64,000 bases of DNA from Azomonas macrocytogenes (GTDB lineage Bacteria > Pseudomonadota > Gammaproteobacteria > Pseudomonadales > Pseudomonadaceae): contig NZ_JACHXI010000006.1 in assembly GCF_014191985.1 (NCBI RefSeq), positions 62,001 to 126,000 on the forward strand, given 5' to 3'. The translations under genes were made by a program, and so were the position numbers. Of this stretch, positions 17,034 through 26,270 are shown in pieces (the first letter of the stretch is position 1; each line of letters begins with the position of its first letter). The notes under the pieces were generated by a model that saw only the letters and a list, made by a program, of their open reading frames with translations, was not told the origin of the DNA and did not search any database.

Positions 17034-18244
17034 TACCCTACGAGTTGGTTGAGAGAAAGAATAGGCATCAGGATCGCCAGCACGATGACCAGCACCACCG
17101 CTCCCATGAAGACCAGCATGAAGGGTTCGAACAGGCCGACCAGCAGGGCGATCTGCGCGGCCAGGTCGTTTTCCTGGTTGCGTGCGGTGCGCGCCAGCAT
17201 CTGTTCCAGCTCGCCGGATTTCTCGCCGCTGGCGATCATGTGCAGCATCATCGGCGGGAACTCGCCGGTGCCTTCCAGGGCGCGGGTCAGACTGCGGCCT
17301 TCGCGCACCTTCTGCGCCGCCTCGACCACCTTGTCGCGGATACGCAGGTTGCCGATCACCGCCGCCGCGATGGCCAGCGCCTCCACCAGCGGCACGCCGC
17401 TGCGGGTGAGAATCGCCAGCGTCGAGGCGAAACGGGCAGTGTTGGTCGCCCGGCTGAGCCGGCCGATCAGCGGCAGACGCAAGATGAAACCGTGCCAGCG
17501 CCGCTGGCGAGCGGGATCGCGCAGCAACTGGCGCATGCCCAGCAGCACACCGGCGGTCGTCAGCACCAACAGCCAGCCCCAGGCCTTGACCAGATCGCTG
17601 ACGGCAATCAGCCCGCTGGTCAGCGCCGGCAGTGCCTGGCCGCTGTCGATGAACACCCGTACCACGTCCGGCACCACATAGCCGAGCAAAAAGCCAACGA
17701 TGGTCAGCGAGGCGACCATCAGGATGATCGGATAGAGCAGCGCCAACTGGATCTTCTGCCGCGATTGCTGGCGCTGGTCGGTGTAGTCGGCCAACTGATC
17801 GAGCACCGGTCCGAGATGCCCGGCATGCTCGCCGGCCGAGACCGTGGCGCGGTACAGCTCGGGGAAGGCCGAGGGATAGGCGGCCAGGCTCGCCGCCAGG
17901 GTATGGCCCTCGGTCACTCGCGCGCGCACGGCCAGCAGCATGGATTTGATCTTCTGCGACGTGGCTTGCGCGGCGGCGGCGCGCAGGGCTTCCTCGATGG
18001 GCAGCGCCGCCTGGACCAGGGTCGACAGCTGGCGGGTCACCAGCGCCAGATCGCGCGCCGATAGCCCCTTGCCGAAGCTGCCGGAGGGGCCCCGTTCTTC
18101 CCTGGCGCGGGCCGGTTTCACGTCGAGTGGTGCCAACTGGCGTTCGCGCAATAGCTGGCGCGCCTGGCGGCCGCTGTCCGCCTCGATCACACCTTTTTGC
18201 TCGTGCCCGCGTGGGTCGAGTGCCTTGTATTCGAAAGCGGCCAT
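17033..18244 (-). CDS. gspF: Type II secretion system inner-membrane protein F
   Basis: A 403-residue polytopic platform protein with the two repeated GspF cytoplasmic domains (about 70-190 and 270-390) and three membrane helices. The N-terminal motif [18 protein letters not shown] is classic. It starts within a TAATG overlap with the gspE stop and ends one base into gspG. Confidence 0.95.
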   Translation of the reverse strand: MAAFEYKALDPRGHEQKGVIEADSGRQARQLLRERQLAPLDVKPARAREERGPSGSFGKGLSARDLALVTRQLSTLVQAALPIEEALRAAAAQATSQKIKSMLLAVRARVTEGHTLAASLAAYPSAFPELYRATVSAGEHAGHLGPVLDQLADYTDQRQQSRQKIQLALLYPIILMVASLTIVGFLLGYVVPDVVRVFIDSGQALPALTSGLIAVSDLVKAWGWLLVLTTAGVLLGMRQLLRDPARQRRWHGFILRLPLIGRLSRATNTARFASTLAILTRSGVPLVEALAIAAAVIGNLRIRDKVVEAAQKVREGRSLTRALEGTGEFPPMMLHMIASGEKSGELEQMLARTARNQENDLAAQIALLVGLFEPFMLVFMGAVVLVIVLAILMPILSLNQLVG

Positions 18245-19791
18245 TATTCTTCTCGCGTTACCCGCAGGACTTCTTCAAGCGTTGTCGCGCCTTCGCGCAC
18301 CTTGCGCATGCCGTCGGCGCGAATGCTGGGGCCGAGCAGCCGCGCATGGCGGATCATCTCCTGCTCGGACAGGCGGGTATGGATCATGCTGCGCAGGGTA
18401 TCGTCGATCAACACCAGCTCGTAGATGCCGGTCCGGCCGCGATAACCGAGCTGGCGGCAGGCGTCGCACCCTTCGGCGTGGTAGAGCGTCGGTGCCGCTA
18501 CGGGATCGACGCCCAGCAACGCGCATTCGGCAGCGTCGGCGACATAGGGGCGCTTGCAGTCATTGCACAGTACCCGCACCAGCCGCTGGGCCAATACAGC
18601 CAGCAGTGAGGACGAAATCAGGAAGGGCTCGACGCCCATGTCCACCAGCCGCGTGACCGCACCGATGGCGCTGTTGGTGTGCAGGGTGGAGAGCACCAGG
18701 TGGCCGGTGAGCGAGGCCTGTACGGCCATGTCGGCGGTTTCCTGGTCGCGGATCTCGCCGACCATCACCACGTCCGGGTCCTGGCGCAGGATGGCGCGCA
18801 GGCCGCGGGCGAAAGTCATATCCACCTTGGGGTTGACCTGGGTCTGGCCGATGCCTTCGAGGTGATATTCGATGGGGTCCTCGACGGTAAGGATGTTGCG
18901 CGACCGGTCGTTCAACGTGGTCAGGCTGGCGTACAGCGTGGTGGTCTTGCCTGAGCCGGTGGGGCCGGTGACCAGGATGATACCGTGCGGCTTGACCACC
19001 GCTTCCTGCAGACGCGAGCGGTCCGTATCGCTCATTCCCAGGTGGCCGAGGGTCAGGCGCCCGGCCTGCTTGTCCAAAAGACGCAGCACCACTCGCTCGC
19101 CGTTGGCCGAGGGCAGGGTGGAGACGCGGATATCCACTTCGCGCCCGCCGACCCGCAGGGAAATGCGCCCGTCCTGCGGCACACGCTTCTCGGCGATGTC
19201 CAGGCGCGCCATGACCTTGATCCGCGAGACCAGCAAGGCCGCCAGCTCGCGCTTGGGCTGCACGATCTCGCGCAGGATGCCGTCGATCCGAAAGCGCACG
19301 ACCAGGCGTTTCTCGAAGGTTTCGATATGGATGTCCGAAGCATTCTCGTTGATCGCTTCGCCGAGGATGGCGTTAATCAGGCGGATGATCGGCGCGTCGT
19401 CTTCCTGCTCCAGCAGGTCTTCGGTCTTGGGCATGTGCTCGGCCAGGCTGGCCAGATCCAGGTCGCTGCCCAGATCCTCGGCCATCATCGCCGCCGCCGA
19501 CCCTTCGTGCTGGTAGGTCGCGCCGAGGGCTTGATCGTATTCGGTCTCCGTAAGCCAGCTTACCGGTAATGCGGCGCCCGCCAGCCGCTGGGCTTCCTGC
19601 AGGGCGGTCAGCGGGGCGCCCTGGCGCGCATAAATACACGGACCTTGCAGGTCGTCCTCATGCGGGCCACCCGGATGCGGGCTACCCTGTTCCAGCAGCA
19701 GGACGCCATGGCGCCGGGCAAAGGCGAAAGGCAGGCGTCGGGATACCGGGATGTGCGGGGCCTGCGGTGCGATCAGATCCGGATCGGGCAT
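18244..19791 (-). CDS. gspE: Type II secretion system ATPase E
   Basis: A 515-residue secretion ATPase. It has an N-terminal GspL-binding domain, Walker [10 protein letters not shown], an Asp box, Walker B-like GEIRDQET and the zinc-binding tetracysteine (CNDC ... CDAC) of GspE proteins. The ATG at 19791 is chosen because upstream in-frame sequence has no family likeness. It is the first gene of the operon E-F-G-H-I-J-K-L-M. The secretin and GspC genes are not found here, so these components must be encoded elsewhere. Confidence 0.92.
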   Translation of the reverse strand: MPDPDLIAPQAPHIPVSRRLPFAFARRHGVLLLEQGSPHPGGPHEDDLQGPCIYARQGAPLTALQEAQRLAGAALPVSWLTETEYDQALGATYQHEGSAAAMMAEDLGSDLDLASLAEHMPKTEDLLEQEDDAPIIRLINAILGEAINENASDIHIETFEKRLVVRFRIDGILREIVQPKRELAALLVSRIKVMARLDIAEKRVPQDGRISLRVGGREVDIRVSTLPSANGERVVLRLLDKQAGRLTLGHLGMSDTDRSRLQEAVVKPHGIILVTGPTGSGKTTTLYASLTTLNDRSRNILTVEDPIEYHLEGIGQTQVNPKVDMTFARGLRAILRQDPDVVMVGEIRDQETADMAVQASLTGHLVLSTLHTNSAIGAVTRLVDMGVEPFLISSSLLAVLAQRLVRVLCNDCKRPYVADAAECALLGVDPVAAPTLYHAEGCDACRQLGYRGRTGIYELVLIDDTLRSMIHTRLSEQEMIRHARLLGPSIRADGMRKVREGATTLEEVLRVTREE

Positions 19792-20136
19792 GGGGTAGTT
19801 ACCTGTTCGGGCGAGCGCCGGTGTTACGGGGCTGCGAGCCGATCTGGCCGAGTACGAAGCGTCGGACACGCAGCCTGCGATGCGACCATTCATTGAAGCC
19901 GAACTTCATTGCAAAAACATTGACGCTTGTTTGTTTTACTGACTGCTGCCACGTCAATTTATCGATTCCTGTTATCCGCCATTCACTTCGAATCGGGGTG
20001 GACCGTGAAAAAGTTGACGTTTCCAGCCTGTTTCAATCAGGGTAAACGGGAGTTACAGTGCATCGAGCAAACTCTGTACCGTTACCCGATTTCAGCGGAT
20101 GAATGGTTCGACGCGATAACCCAGGGAGATTTCCTC
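19792..20136. other. Divergent intergenic region between gspE and the DUF2388 cluster
   Basis: About 345 bp with no convincing gene. It must carry the gspE promoter (minus) and that of the DUF2388 genes (plus). The part at 19905-19960 is AT-rich. An in-frame extension of the first DUF2388 gene back to 19927 lacks a signal-peptide-like start and was not used. Confidence 0.5.
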
Positions 20137-20457
20137 ATGTCTCGATATTTATATTTATTGGCCATCCTCTGCTCCGCCACTTTATTCCAGGCCGGAACGG
20201 CTTCGGCTTCCAGTTTTACCGCGATGACCGACTGGACATCCGCGCGTATCACCGATTCGACCAATGGTACCACCGAATCCTTCGAGGACGACAAGATCGT
20301 GCAGGAGGCCCACGACGATGCTGCCCGTTTCGTAGCCAGCAACGGCGAGCAGCGCGGCGTCCGCCTGGAAGCCGCCCTTGCGCACATCCGCACGAAAGCA
20401 CCGCACCTGGCAGAAGCCAGTGATCTGCAACTCGCCCAGGCCATCATGACCCTCTGA
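20137..20457 (+). CDS. DUF2388 secreted protein, copy 1
   Basis: A 106-residue protein with a cleavable signal peptide (LLAILCSATLFQAGTASA). The mature part has the DUF2388 pattern ending in DDAARFVASNGEQRGVRLE and a final AQAIMTL helix. The ATG at 20137 has a GGGAG site. Function of the family is unknown; it is largely confined to Pseudomonas and relatives. It is the first of three tandem paralogues. Confidence 0.85.
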   Translation: MSRYLYLLAILCSATLFQAGTASASSFTAMTDWTSARITDSTNGTTESFEDDKIVQEAHDDAARFVASNGEQRGVRLEAALAHIRTKAPHLAEASDLQLAQAIMTL

Positions 20458-20533
20458 ACTGTGCCGCCATGACGCTGGATCATGGCGCTGCGTTTGATTA
20501 GCCTTGCAGGGTTTTTTTTGCCCCGAACCTATC

Positions 20534-20851
20534 ATGCGAACGTTACCTTTCGTTTTTGCCGTGGCCGGCAGCTTCTGCGCTACGGTCCAGGCCTTCGATG
20601 CCACCACCGATGCCACCGTGCGTACCGTTTACGTCACCAGCAAGATCAGCAGCTCGCCCTTCGACAACAAGCTGATCCTGGAGGCCCGCGACGATGCGGC
20701 GAGCTTCGTCGCCAGCGGTGGCGCGCTGCGTGGCGCGCGACTGGAAGCAGCGCTGCACCGCCTGCGCGAAAAATGGTCCAAACAGGACAGTGATATGGAA
20801 CTGGCTGAAGCCATTCTTTTCTCGTCCCTGCCCATTGACGCCAAGGAGTAA
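20534..20851 (+). CDS. DUF2388 secreted protein, copy 2
   Basis: A 105-residue paralogue of its two neighbours, with signal peptide MRTLPFVFAVAGSFCATVQA and the conserved block DDAASFVASGGALRGARLE. The ATG at 20534 lacks a clear ribosome site. A short hairpin (CGCCATGA/TCATGGCG, 20466-20488) and a run of eight T lie in the gap after copy 1, so expression may be partly separated from it. Function unknown. Confidence 0.85.
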   Translation: MRTLPFVFAVAGSFCATVQAFDATTDATVRTVYVTSKISSSPFDNKLILEARDDAASFVASGGALRGARLEAALHRLREKWSKQDSDMELAEAILFSSLPIDAKE

Positions 20852-20856
20852 CCATC

Positions 20857-21177
20857 TTGCGCAAGCTCGTGATTTCCACCGCTACGCTGCTGACGGTGCT
20901 GGCCGGCACTGTCGAGGCCCACAGTCTGGAGCGGCTGTTCAACATTTCCACCCGCTCCACCGATCGCACCCTCGACTTCACTTCCGATACCACCACTTCG
21001 GTCCGCGATATGAAGGTGGTAGTCCAGGCGCGGGCGGAGGCGGCCAGCTTCGTCGCCACTAACGGCGATATTCGTGGCGCGCAGCTCGAAGCCGCGCTCA
21101 AGGCCCTGCGCGAGCGCTTCCCGCAGGCTCGTGAAGCCAGCGATCTGACCCTGGCCGAAACCATCCTGGCCTTGTGA
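20857..21177 (+). CDS. DUF2388 secreted protein, copy 3
   Basis: A 106-residue paralogue starting at TTG (20857) with an AAGGAG site. Signal peptide ends near GTVEA; the conserved block is EAASFVATNGDIRGAQLE. It begins five bases after copy 2 and its stop overlaps the next gene's GTG start, so copies 2 and 3 and the DUF4105 gene form one translationally coupled unit. Function unknown. Confidence 0.85.
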   Translation: MRKLVISTATLLTVLAGTVEAHSLERLFNISTRSTDRTLDFTSDTTTSVRDMKVVVQARAEAASFVATNGDIRGAQLEAALKALRERFPQAREASDLTLAETILAL

Positions 21178-23129
21178 GTCGACGCCGGACCTGGTTGTTG
21201 GCCGGCTGTCTGACGCTGGCGGCAGGCGGCACCCAGGCCGAGCTGCGGCTGGTTCTGCAGACTACCGATCTGGACCCGGCCCAGCGCCAGGCCAGCCAGA
21301 CCCTGCTGGACGAGGCCCTGGCGGCATTACCGCCGGTTTTTGTCGAACGCCTCGACCGCCAGGTGCAGGTCCGGTGGCGCGCCGACCTGCCCGGCAACGT
21401 CTACGGCCGTGCCGGCGGCAATACACTCGAACTGGATCGCCGCCTCTTGCCAGCCTTGGCCGACGGTTCCGCCGCTCGCCAGAGCACCGGCCGCATCCAC
21501 GGCACACTGCGCCGCGAACTGCTGGCCACCGTGCTGCACGAATTGACCCACCTGTATGACCGCGCCCGACTCTGGCAGGCGCAGACCGCGCCAGTTCTGG
21601 CGCGTTGCCGGCAGGCGGCGGACAGCCTCGGCCAGATCGGGCAGGCGCAAGCCTGCCTTGGCCAGGACCAGCGCCGTTTCAGCCTGAGCGACGATCCGCG
21701 CCTGCTCGATCTCGCCGGCTGGCAGCGGCGGATTGGCTGGCGCGGCGAGCGCGAGCATGAGAACGGCCTGGTGGCACGCAACCCGGATGCCTACGAGCTG
21801 AGCAATCCGCGCGAGTTCGTCGCCGTCAACATGGAGTATTTCCTGCTCGACCCCGACTATGCCTGCCGCCGGCCTTCGCTGTACCGCTACTTCAGCGAGC
21901 ATTTCGCCTGGCAGCCATACCGGAAAACCTGCGCCGCGGATTTCCCGATCCTCAACGCCGGCCGCGACTTCGCCCATACCCCGCTGCTGCGCCTCGACCC
22001 GGAGCGAATCCTCGAAGTGGACTATCTGTTCGCCGAAGCCAACCAGGACTGGGCCAGCCGCTGGGGCCACAGCATGCTGCGATTGATCATCTGCGCGCCG
22101 GGCCGCCCGCGCGGGCCGGATTGCCGGCTGGACCTGAATCAGCATCTGGTGCTGTCCTTTCGCGCCTTTGTCGACGATGTGCAGCTCTCCAGCTGGCGCG
22201 GCCTGACCGGGGAATACCCCTCGCGTCTGTTCGTGCTGCCGCTGGATCAGGTGATCGACGAGTACACCAAGATGGAACTGCGCGGCCTGACCTCGGTGCC
22301 GCTGCGTCTGTCCCGGGCGGAAATCCGCGCCTTCGTCGAGCGGAGCGCCGAACTGCACTGGAGCTATGACGGCAACTACTACTTCCTTTCCAACAACTGC
22401 GCGGTGGAAACCTTGTCGCTACTGCGTGGCGGCGTCGACCGCCAGGAACTGTCGCGATTGGAAACCATCATGCCCAACGGCCTGCTGGAACTTTTGCTGG
22501 CCCATGGCCTGGCCGACGCCGACAAACTGAAAGACCCGCGCGAAGCCTTGCGCCTGGGCTATCGCTTCGACTCCTACCGCGAGCGCTATCAAGCCATGTT
22601 CGAGGTGATCAAAAGCCGGCTCGGTGTCCCCGAGGACAGCGTCGAACAATGGCTGGACACCAAGGCCAGCGACCGCCGCCGCTGGTTCGTGCGCGCCGAC
22701 CTGCGTACCGCCGCCGCCTTGCTGCTGGTGGAACAGGCTGCTCAGTTTCGCCAATTGCTTTTGAGCCGCGACGAGCTCAAGCGCCGTTACCTGAGCAATC
22801 GCGAGCAACCCGGCGACGGCATGGCCAGGGCCGACGCCATGCTTAAGGAAATTCTCGCCAGTAGCAGCTACCTGAGCCGTCCGGCCGAACTGCTCGACGA
22901 CGAAGGTTACGGCCTGCCCCAGGCCAGCGAATGGCAGCGCCTGGAAAAGGCCAGCGGCGAACGCCAGGCTCGCATGAACCGTCTCGCCGATATGCTCGAC
23001 AAGGAAGTGCGCTTGCTGGTGAACGCCGATAGGCGTGCCGAGTTGGAGAATATCGAGGGCAATCTGGCCGAGCTGGGCAAGCATCTGCGCCAGTTGCACA
23101 AGGCCGGAGGCGGGCTGGTGTTGCCGTAA
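21174..23129 (+). CDS. DUF4105 envelope protein with metalloprotease-like motif
   Basis: A 651-residue exported protein (GTG start; signal peptide LLAGCLTLAAGGTQA). The N-terminal third carries LATVLHELTHLYD, an HExxH-type zinc motif, and NPREFVAVNMEYFL. The middle is the DUF4105 region (WASRWGHSMLRL ... SNNCAVETL, a conserved His and Cys pattern). The C-terminal 150 residues are helical and possibly coiled coil. It may act on envelope or lipid substrates, but no activity is established. It closes the DUF2388 cluster. Confidence 0.85.
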   Translation: MSRRRTWLLAGCLTLAAGGTQAELRLVLQTTDLDPAQRQASQTLLDEALAALPPVFVERLDRQVQVRWRADLPGNVYGRAGGNTLELDRRLLPALADGSAARQSTGRIHGTLRRELLATVLHELTHLYDRARLWQAQTAPVLARCRQAADSLGQIGQAQACLGQDQRRFSLSDDPRLLDLAGWQRRIGWRGEREHENGLVARNPDAYELSNPREFVAVNMEYFLLDPDYACRRPSLYRYFSEHFAWQPYRKTCAADFPILNAGRDFAHTPLLRLDPERILEVDYLFAEANQDWASRWGHSMLRLIICAPGRPRGPDCRLDLNQHLVLSFRAFVDDVQLSSWRGLTGEYPSRLFVLPLDQVIDEYTKMELRGLTSVPLRLSRAEIRAFVERSAELHWSYDGNYYFLSNNCAVETLSLLRGGVDRQELSRLETIMPNGLLELLLAHGLADADKLKDPREALRLGYRFDSYRERYQAMFEVIKSRLGVPEDSVEQWLDTKASDRRRWFVRADLRTAAALLLVEQAAQFRQLLLSRDELKRRYLSNREQPGDGMARADAMLKEILASSSYLSRPAELLDDEGYGLPQASEWQRLEKASGERQARMNRLADMLDKEVRLLVNADRRAELENIEGNLAELGKHLRQLHKAGGGLVLP

Positions 23130-23218
23130 TGCAGAACATCTGCGGCCACGGTTCGGGATGGCCGTGTCGTGGACGTTTGGGCGCTAGCGAGGATATTCGT
23201 TGGGCTGGCTCCAGCCCA

Positions 23219-24106
23219 TCAGGTTTTGAAAAGCTCCGTGCCCATGAAGTCGATGAACACTCGCAGCTTCGGTGCCAGATGCTTGCTGGATGGCCAGAGC
23301 ATACGGAAGGTGCCCTGGTGCTGGTTGAAGTCGTCCAGCACCGTGACCAGTTCGCCCGCCACGATGGCATCGCGGACCATGAAGTCCGGCAGGCAGGCAA
23401 TCCCCAACCCGTCGCGGGCGACGTGAATCAGTGCTTCGGTGGTGTTGCTCACCATCGAGACCGGAAGGATGGGTTCTGCAGTTCCCGCCGGCATCCGCAA
23501 TGGCCACGGCTCGAGCTTGCCGGTACTCGGGAATTTGTGTTGCAGGCAGGCATGCTGCGCCAGGTCGGCGGGCACGCGGGGAATGCCATGCCTGGAGAAG
23601 TACCGGGGCGAGCCAACCAACAGCAATTTGAACGTTCCCAACTGGCGGGACATCAGCCGGGAGTCCGCCAGCTCACCGGTACGGATGACCGCATCGAAGC
23701 CTTCTTCGATCACATCCACCATCCGGTCCGAGAAATCCACATCCAGTTCGATGGCCGGGTAGCGATGCATGAATGCCGTCAGCGCTGGCATGACCAGCCC
23801 GCTGACCAGCGGCAGGCTCACGCGCAGCTTGCCTTGCGGGGCCAGCCGGGTTTCCGACAGTTCCAATTCCGCCGCCTCGACCTCGCAGAGAATGCGCCGG
23901 CAGCGCTCAAGAAACAGCGCGCCCTCGGCGGTCAGGGTGATGCTGCGCGTGCTGCGATGAAACAGGCGTACGCCCAGCCGTTCCTCCAGTCGCGCCACGC
24001 TCTTGCCCACGGCGGAAGACGAGATGCCAAGCACGCGCCCGGCCTCCGAAAAGCTGCGGGTTTCCGCCGCCTGCACGAAGAACGCGATGCCGTTGAGTGA
24101 TTCCAT
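23219..24106 (-). CDS. LysR family transcriptional regulator
   Basis: A 295-residue LysR regulator with the N-terminal helix-turn-helix (NGIAFFVQAAETRSFSEAGR) and effector domain. It is divergent from an MFS transporter whose start is 152 bp away, a usual arrangement for a regulator controlling an efflux gene. A similar LysR/MFS pair occurs at 32-34 kb. Confidence 0.9.
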   Translation of the reverse strand: MESLNGIAFFVQAAETRSFSEAGRVLGISSSAVGKSVARLEERLGVRLFHRSTRSITLTAEGALFLERCRRILCEVEAAELELSETRLAPQGKLRVSLPLVSGLVMPALTAFMHRYPAIELDVDFSDRMVDVIEEGFDAVIRTGELADSRLMSRQLGTFKLLLVGSPRYFSRHGIPRVPADLAQHACLQHKFPSTGKLEPWPLRMPAGTAEPILPVSMVSNTTEALIHVARDGLGIACLPDFMVRDAIVAGELVTVLDDFNQHQGTFRMLWPSSKHLAPKLRVFIDFMGTELFKT

Positions 24107-24258
24107 CGTTGCGCCTATTCAAGAATATTTGTCCGATATGTTGTGAGCATTAGCATTATTGTCTTGCTTGGCCCCTCCACCCAAGATGATCGCCTGTTCT
24201 CACTGTGTGATGGGCTGCGCCGTTTGGCGTGTCATCAGCACTCCAAACAGGCGAAACC

Positions 24259-25473
24259 ATGACAACTTCAACAGGAACAAGCACCCTCAACGAGAGCGGC
24301 GGCGCGGATCAAACATCGGCGCGGCTACCCATCGCATCGCTACTGGCACTGGCTCTGGCAGGGTTCGTCACGATCTTGACCGAAGCCCTGCCGGCCGGTT
24401 TGCTGCCGCAGATCAGTGCCAGGCTGATGATTTCCGAGGCGCTGGCTGGCCAACTCGTCACGATCTATGCCATCGGCTCGCTGGTCGCGGCCATTCCGTT
24501 GACTGCCGCCACGCAGGGAGCACGGCGCAGGCCGTTGCTGCTGGCCGCTATCGCCGGTTTTGCCGTCGCCAACACGGTTACGACGCTCTCCACCATCTAT
24601 GCTCTGACGATGGTGGCCCGATTTCTGGCGGGCGTCTCGGCGGGACTGCTTTGGGCGCTGCTGGCGGGCTATGCCGCCCGCATGGTGCCCGAGCACCAAA
24701 AGGGGCGAGCCATCGCCGTTGCGATGGTCGGTACGCCACTGGCACTGTCCCTTGGCGTGCCGGCCGGCACCTTTCTCGGTAATCTGGTGGGCTGGCGCAT
24801 GTGCTTCGGCATCATGAGCTTGCTGGCGCTGATGCTGATGGCTTGGGTACGCATCAAGGTGCCTGATTTCGCCGGGCAGGCCACGGGCAAGCGGCTGTCG
24901 CTGGGGTATGTGTTCACCTTGCCGGGCATTCGCCCGGTGTTGTTCGTGGTGTTGGCCTTCGTCCTCGCGCACAACATCCTCTATACCTACATCGCTCCGT
25001 TTCTGGCGACGGCCGGCATGGCGGAACGGACGGATCTGGTACTGCTGGTGTTTGGCGTCACATCGTTGCTGGGTATCTGGATCATTGGCGTGCTGATCGA
25101 CCGCCATTTGCGGGCGTTGACCCTCGCCAGCACGGCCTTGTTCGGAATATCGGCACTGGCGCTGGGGCTGACGGGCAACGAGCCTGCCGCCGTTTATACG
25201 GCGGTCGGTGCCTGGGGCCTTGCCTTCGGTGGTGCTGCGACCCTGTTTCAGACAGCGCTCGCCAAGACGGCCGGGGAAGCGGCGGATGTTGCGCAGTCCA
25301 TGTTGGTGACGGCCTGGAACATAGCTATTGCGGGCGGCGGCATCGTCGGCGGCGTATTGCTGGATCACTTCGGCGTCGGTGCGTTTTCTCCTGCACTACT
25401 GGTGCTGCTGCTGGCAACGTTGGTCGTGGCGTGGTCTGCCAAGCATCGCGGTTTCCCGGCGCTGGGGAAATGA
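24259..25473 (+). CDS. MFS transporter (AraJ/YdhP-like)
   Basis: A 404-residue 12-helix major facilitator, subgroup of sugar/arabinose and drug efflux carriers. The N-terminal half contains the A-loop-like region GARRRPLL and motif GTPLALSLGVPAGTFLG. The ATG at 24259 is used rather than an upstream GTG, leaving a 40-residue hydrophilic tail. The likely role is efflux under the divergent LysR. Substrate unknown. Confidence 0.9.
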   Translation: MTTSTGTSTLNESGGADQTSARLPIASLLALALAGFVTILTEALPAGLLPQISARLMISEALAGQLVTIYAIGSLVAAIPLTAATQGARRRPLLLAAIAGFAVANTVTTLSTIYALTMVARFLAGVSAGLLWALLAGYAARMVPEHQKGRAIAVAMVGTPLALSLGVPAGTFLGNLVGWRMCFGIMSLLALMLMAWVRIKVPDFAGQATGKRLSLGYVFTLPGIRPVLFVVLAFVLAHNILYTYIAPFLATAGMAERTDLVLLVFGVTSLLGIWIIGVLIDRHLRALTLASTALFGISALALGLTGNEPAAVYTAVGAWGLAFGGAATLFQTALAKTAGEAADVAQSMLVTAWNIAIAGGGIVGGVLLDHFGVGAFSPALLVLLLATLVVAWSAKHRGFPALGK

Positions 25474-25497
25474 AGCCAGATAAGCAAGCCCGCTAGT

Positions 25498-25563
25498 CTA
25501 GAGCGTGGCAAGGGCCCAGTCTTCATCGGAAATGTCGGTCGGATACAGGAGGCGTTGGGTCAT
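25498..25563 (-). pseudogene. IS5-family transposase N-terminal fragment
   Basis: A 21-codon frame reading MTQRLLYPTDISDEDWALAT and then leucine and stop. This matches the first residues of IS5/IS1031-group transposases (RLLYPTDISDEEW). Nothing downstream continues it, so only the extreme 5' end of the transposase survives. It marks past insertion at the left border of the fructan segment. Confidence 0.6.
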
Positions 25564-25781
25564 CCGCACCCACTGGTTACTGTGAATCAAAGTTCATAAT
25601 ACGTTCTAAATCACTGACTTGACCTGCATTCGAAGGCCGGCCTATACTTTTGATAACGTTAAAAGTTAAGTGTGACGGCGGCTTACCTTCTCTGACCCCG
25701 TTCCAGGCCATGCGTCGAACGTGTCGGAAAGTGGCCTCTTTACTTGAATAAAGTGCTTCTTTCATATGAATGGGAGTGCCA
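25564..25781. other. AT-richer gap beside the transposase relic
   Basis: About 220 bp of lower GC than its surroundings, especially 25575-25680. A 62-codon minus frame (25577-25765) has no ribosome site and no family likeness, so it is not called a gene. It may include the old upstream end of the IS5-type element. Confidence 0.4.
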
Positions 25782-25956
25782 AGAGCCTGTTCACGATCTC
25801 GCGAGCGAGAGCTAAACGGCGGCGAAAACGGCTGAGGAAGCGGACCGGGCTCGCGTGCGAGTTTACGGGTGGTAAATGAGCATTTCGACCGGGCTGGCGA
25901 TCCAGGCTGGTTTCAACGCCGTTTGGCCGACGCGCAGCAGATCGTCAACAGGTTCT
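25782..25956 (-). mobile_element. MITE-like 175-bp element, copy 1
   Basis: Bounded by imperfect inverted ends: AGAGCCTGTTCACGATCT at the left and AGATCGTCAACAGGTTCT at the right. It is a nearly identical, inverted copy of the element at 54501-54675, differing by a handful of bases. It has no transposase. It sits just left of the fructan genes. No clear target duplication is seen. Orientation is given relative to copy 2 as plus. Confidence 0.8.
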
Positions 25957-26270
25957 AAGACACCCCCTACTGTTTCCACGATGCGGCACGGATTCAATTT
26001 CAGGCAACGGGTGTCTCGAAGCGCGAGAACCTCCCGCGAGAGTCCGCGGATTCGCATCAGCTCGCAGGTGATCGCGCGCTCAGCGGAATCCGATCCACTG
26101 AGAGCGGAGCCTCTCATTTTGCAAATCGATTTGGAGTTGGCCAGCGTAGCCGAGGATTCCTCGAGTGACGCATCTGCTCCCCAAGTTCTGTTGCGAAGAC
26201 GCATCGAGGGTTTCGATGAACGCTTCGGCAGCAAGCTCTGATAGGTGCTCGACACCCAACACGGAGAATC
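25957..26270. other. Unassigned stretch between MITE and GH32 gene
   Basis: About 310 bp. Open frames on both strands cross it but none has a recognisable domain, and their ends lie inside the MITE. The last 20 bp contain the GH32 ribosome site (ACGGAGAATC). It probably came in with the GH32 gene and holds its promoter. Confidence 0.45.

Noticed and set aside
25577-25765. 62-codon minus-strand frame
   Set aside because: No ribosome site, no family likeness, and located in AT-rich debris next to the IS relic.
25863-26255. 130-codon minus frame and 121-codon plus frame left of the GH32 gene
   Set aside because: Both include MITE sequence; the shared peptide with the frame at 54.5 kb comes from the repeat, not from a conserved protein.
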